A stretch of DNA of 64,000 bases from assembly GCF_963676685.1 (NCBI RefSeq), contig NC_092351.1, positions 39,112,733 to 39,176,732 of the forward strand, in the 5' to 3' direction. The notes beneath the pieces were generated by a model that was not told the origin of the DNA, did not search any database, and was given only the letters and a program-made list of their open reading frames with translations. Below, piece after piece: positions 63,001 through 64,000 of this stretch; the stretch's first letter is position 1, and every line of letters starts with the position of its first letter. The position numbers and the translations under genes are program-made. The DNA is from Mytilus edulis (taxonomy: Eukaryota; Mollusca; Bivalvia; Mytilida; Mytilidae).

Positions 63001-63897
63001 TAATTAATATGCTTTTTTTATTAAATCGTCAAAACTTAAAATATTTGATTAAAATTTTTTAAAAACTTACCAAATTCGTTTTCTGTTCTGTTTCTGTGGA
63101 GATAGATCCACAATTTTCTATTGACATCATATTTAACACAAGGATCCTTTTCTGAATGCAGTCTGTCAAGAGCACCACTAACTACCACATTTAACTGAAA
63201 CAGGCATCTTTAATTACATATACAATAACTATACATTAACCTTGAAATATAAAATTTATTAACACAAGTCTAAGAAACAGATGCAATGTGAGGTTTTGCG
63301 GAGCATTTTTATCCTCAAATTAAACAATCACAATAAATAGTTATTTTCTTTATATTGCAACTCTTACAAATGAAATATTGTGGTAAAAACCATCAATTTT
63401 GGATTTAACCGTAAGATGTAAAAAATCGGGGATATAAAGAAAATACGTCATAAATCACACACTACGGGAACACATTGAAGATGTCATAAACAAGACAATA
63501 TGCGGTCAGTGACTGTATATCACAAATGGTAATATTATCAATGCAATATGAAGGTGCAATTGATGATTACAGAATGAAATATACTTGTTTTATTTATTAT
63601 TCAAGTAAAGTCTGAAATCCTAATTTAAGTTTTTTAGAACAACTTTTTCTTATTTCAAGATTTGAATGCTACTTTACAAAGATCATATCTTTTTCTTTCT
63701 CTTATTATGGTTTATTGTTTTTTAATTCTCTGTGCAACACTGTTTCTATTTTCGACGATTACTTTTGTATCTGGTATGTAATATTTATACCTGTGCATCA
63801 GTTACACCTGGAGCTAAGTACTGAGAATCTTTTAATAATTCACAAATATCTCCTCGTGTACCTTCACCATTGGGAAGTCTAGCAGAGGCATCTCTTA
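57033..63897 (-). CDS. NFRKB: NFRKB (INO80 complex subunit G), C-terminal exons; 5' end outside window
   Basis: Eight minus-strand exons, 2129 nt (about 709 residues), joined without frame breaks: 63791-63897, 63071-63194, 62648-62730, 61652-62093, 60723-61199, 58951-59139, 58361-58624, 57033-57475 (TGA 57033-57035). The first two exons encode the conserved winged-helix-like region: CELLKDSQYLAPGVTDAQ, then LNVVVSGALDRLHSEKDPCV and KLWIYLHRNR. Next comes a Lys/Ala-rich linker (AQKAKKSLAQTSKPKSSKA). The rest is low-complexity Ser/Thr/Ala/Gln/Gly: a Gln-rich coiled stretch near 61690-61760, SP-rich segments, and repeated QIVH/GQ blocks, ending in a short acidic tail. NFRKB is a metazoan-specific subunit of the INO80 chromatin remodeller and binds the deubiquitinase UCH37 (UCHL5). 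The exon carrying the split codon before 63897 and the whole N-terminal half lie right of the window. The introns are full of interspersed repeats, including a nested pair at 59320-60260. Confidence 0.94.
59320..60260. repeat. R1 repeat split by a nested insertion, in an NFRKB intron
   Basis: The R1 sequence runs to 'ctgtacttaaacc' at 59449, is interrupted, and resumes at 60186 with 'taatggtttactttt'. Rejoined, it matches uninterrupted R1 copies elsewhere (for example 'gacctataatggtttac' at 6825-6841). Confidence 0.82.
59452..60183. mobile_element. 732-bp non-autonomous Tc1/mariner-type transposon
   Basis: Terminal inverted repeats ctgtgaaagtactttt and its near-complement aaagtactttcacag extend about 40 bases, flanked by TA on both sides (59450-59451, 60184-60185). 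No transposase frame inside. Ends, length and TA target fit a MITE mobilised by a Tc1/mariner enzyme encoded elsewhere. Confidence 0.82.
62470..62605. repeat. Small inverted-repeat element in an NFRKB intron
   Basis: Imperfect ends agctgacagactacacgaa and ttcgtgtagtctgagctgac face each other across about 100 bases without coding. MITE-like. Confidence 0.55.
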
Positions 63898-64000
63898 CTG
63901 AAAAATAATTGTAAAATAATTTTATATTTTCTCTTGTCCATTATTTTCTTGTAAACTTTGTTTAAACTGATTGATTCCAGTTCACAAAGCTGCAAAAACA

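Noticed and set aside
1-64000. CRISPR arrays, operons or ribosomal RNA
   Set aside because: Tandem repeats here have no spacer structure, genes are spliced, and no rRNA-like conserved sequence was seen.

Overview
The window is a piece of animal nuclear genome, AT-rich and intron-rich, with GT-AG exons scattered through dense short interspersed repeats. Repeat families that I recall from marine bivalve genomes, and a gene content of von Willebrand factor A (VWA) receptors, a Ly6/quiver-like protein and NFRKB, point to a bivalve, most likely a mytilid mussel. The species is inferred; nothing in the sequence names it.

From 68 to 43898 lies a tandem cluster of five paralogous single-pass receptors, called here VWA-1 to VWA-5 in map order (VWA-2 on +, the others on -). 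By joining exons by eye I recover one plan each time: a signal-peptide exon of 64-79 nt, a single VWA exon of about 552-555 nt, one or two Thr/Ser/Pro-rich stalk exons holding a lone Cys, a transmembrane exon of 91-100 nt, and a cytoplasmic-tail exon. All extracellular exon junctions are in phase 1, and the TM/tail junction is in phase 2. The five copies differ where a receptor family would diversify. The metal-binding MIDAS is complete in VWA-1 and VWA-2 but lost in VWA-3, -4 and -5. The stalk ranges from about 21 to 115 residues, and the tails are mostly unrelated. VWA-4 looks like a mosaic: its 5' exons resemble VWA-3 and its 3' exons resemble VWA-5. VWA-1 has its VWA exon split by a 5.5-kb insert bracketed by 208-bp identical direct repeats and holding a decayed tyrosine-recombinase (DIRS-like) retroelement. 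Its stalk exon has also spawned a four-copy minisatellite.

From 43899 to 48464 there is no host gene, only repeats, including a 1.7-kb element with nine 166-bp units. At 48465-51626 a three-exon gene on + encodes a 128-residue, GPI-anchored-looking Ly6/uPAR (quiver/sleepless-like) protein. From 51627 to 57032 I see only repeats and AT-rich spacer. From 57033 to the right edge, eight exons on - encode the C-terminal about 700 residues of NFRKB (INO80 complex subunit G), including its winged-helix region and low-complexity Gln/Ala/Ser/Thr C-terminus; the 5' part of this gene lies beyond the window.

The genes do not form a pathway. The point of interest is the VWA receptor array, which looks like an evolving cell-surface recognition family shaped by tandem duplication, exon mixing, minisatellite growth and transposon insertion. 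Its ligand and role are unknown.
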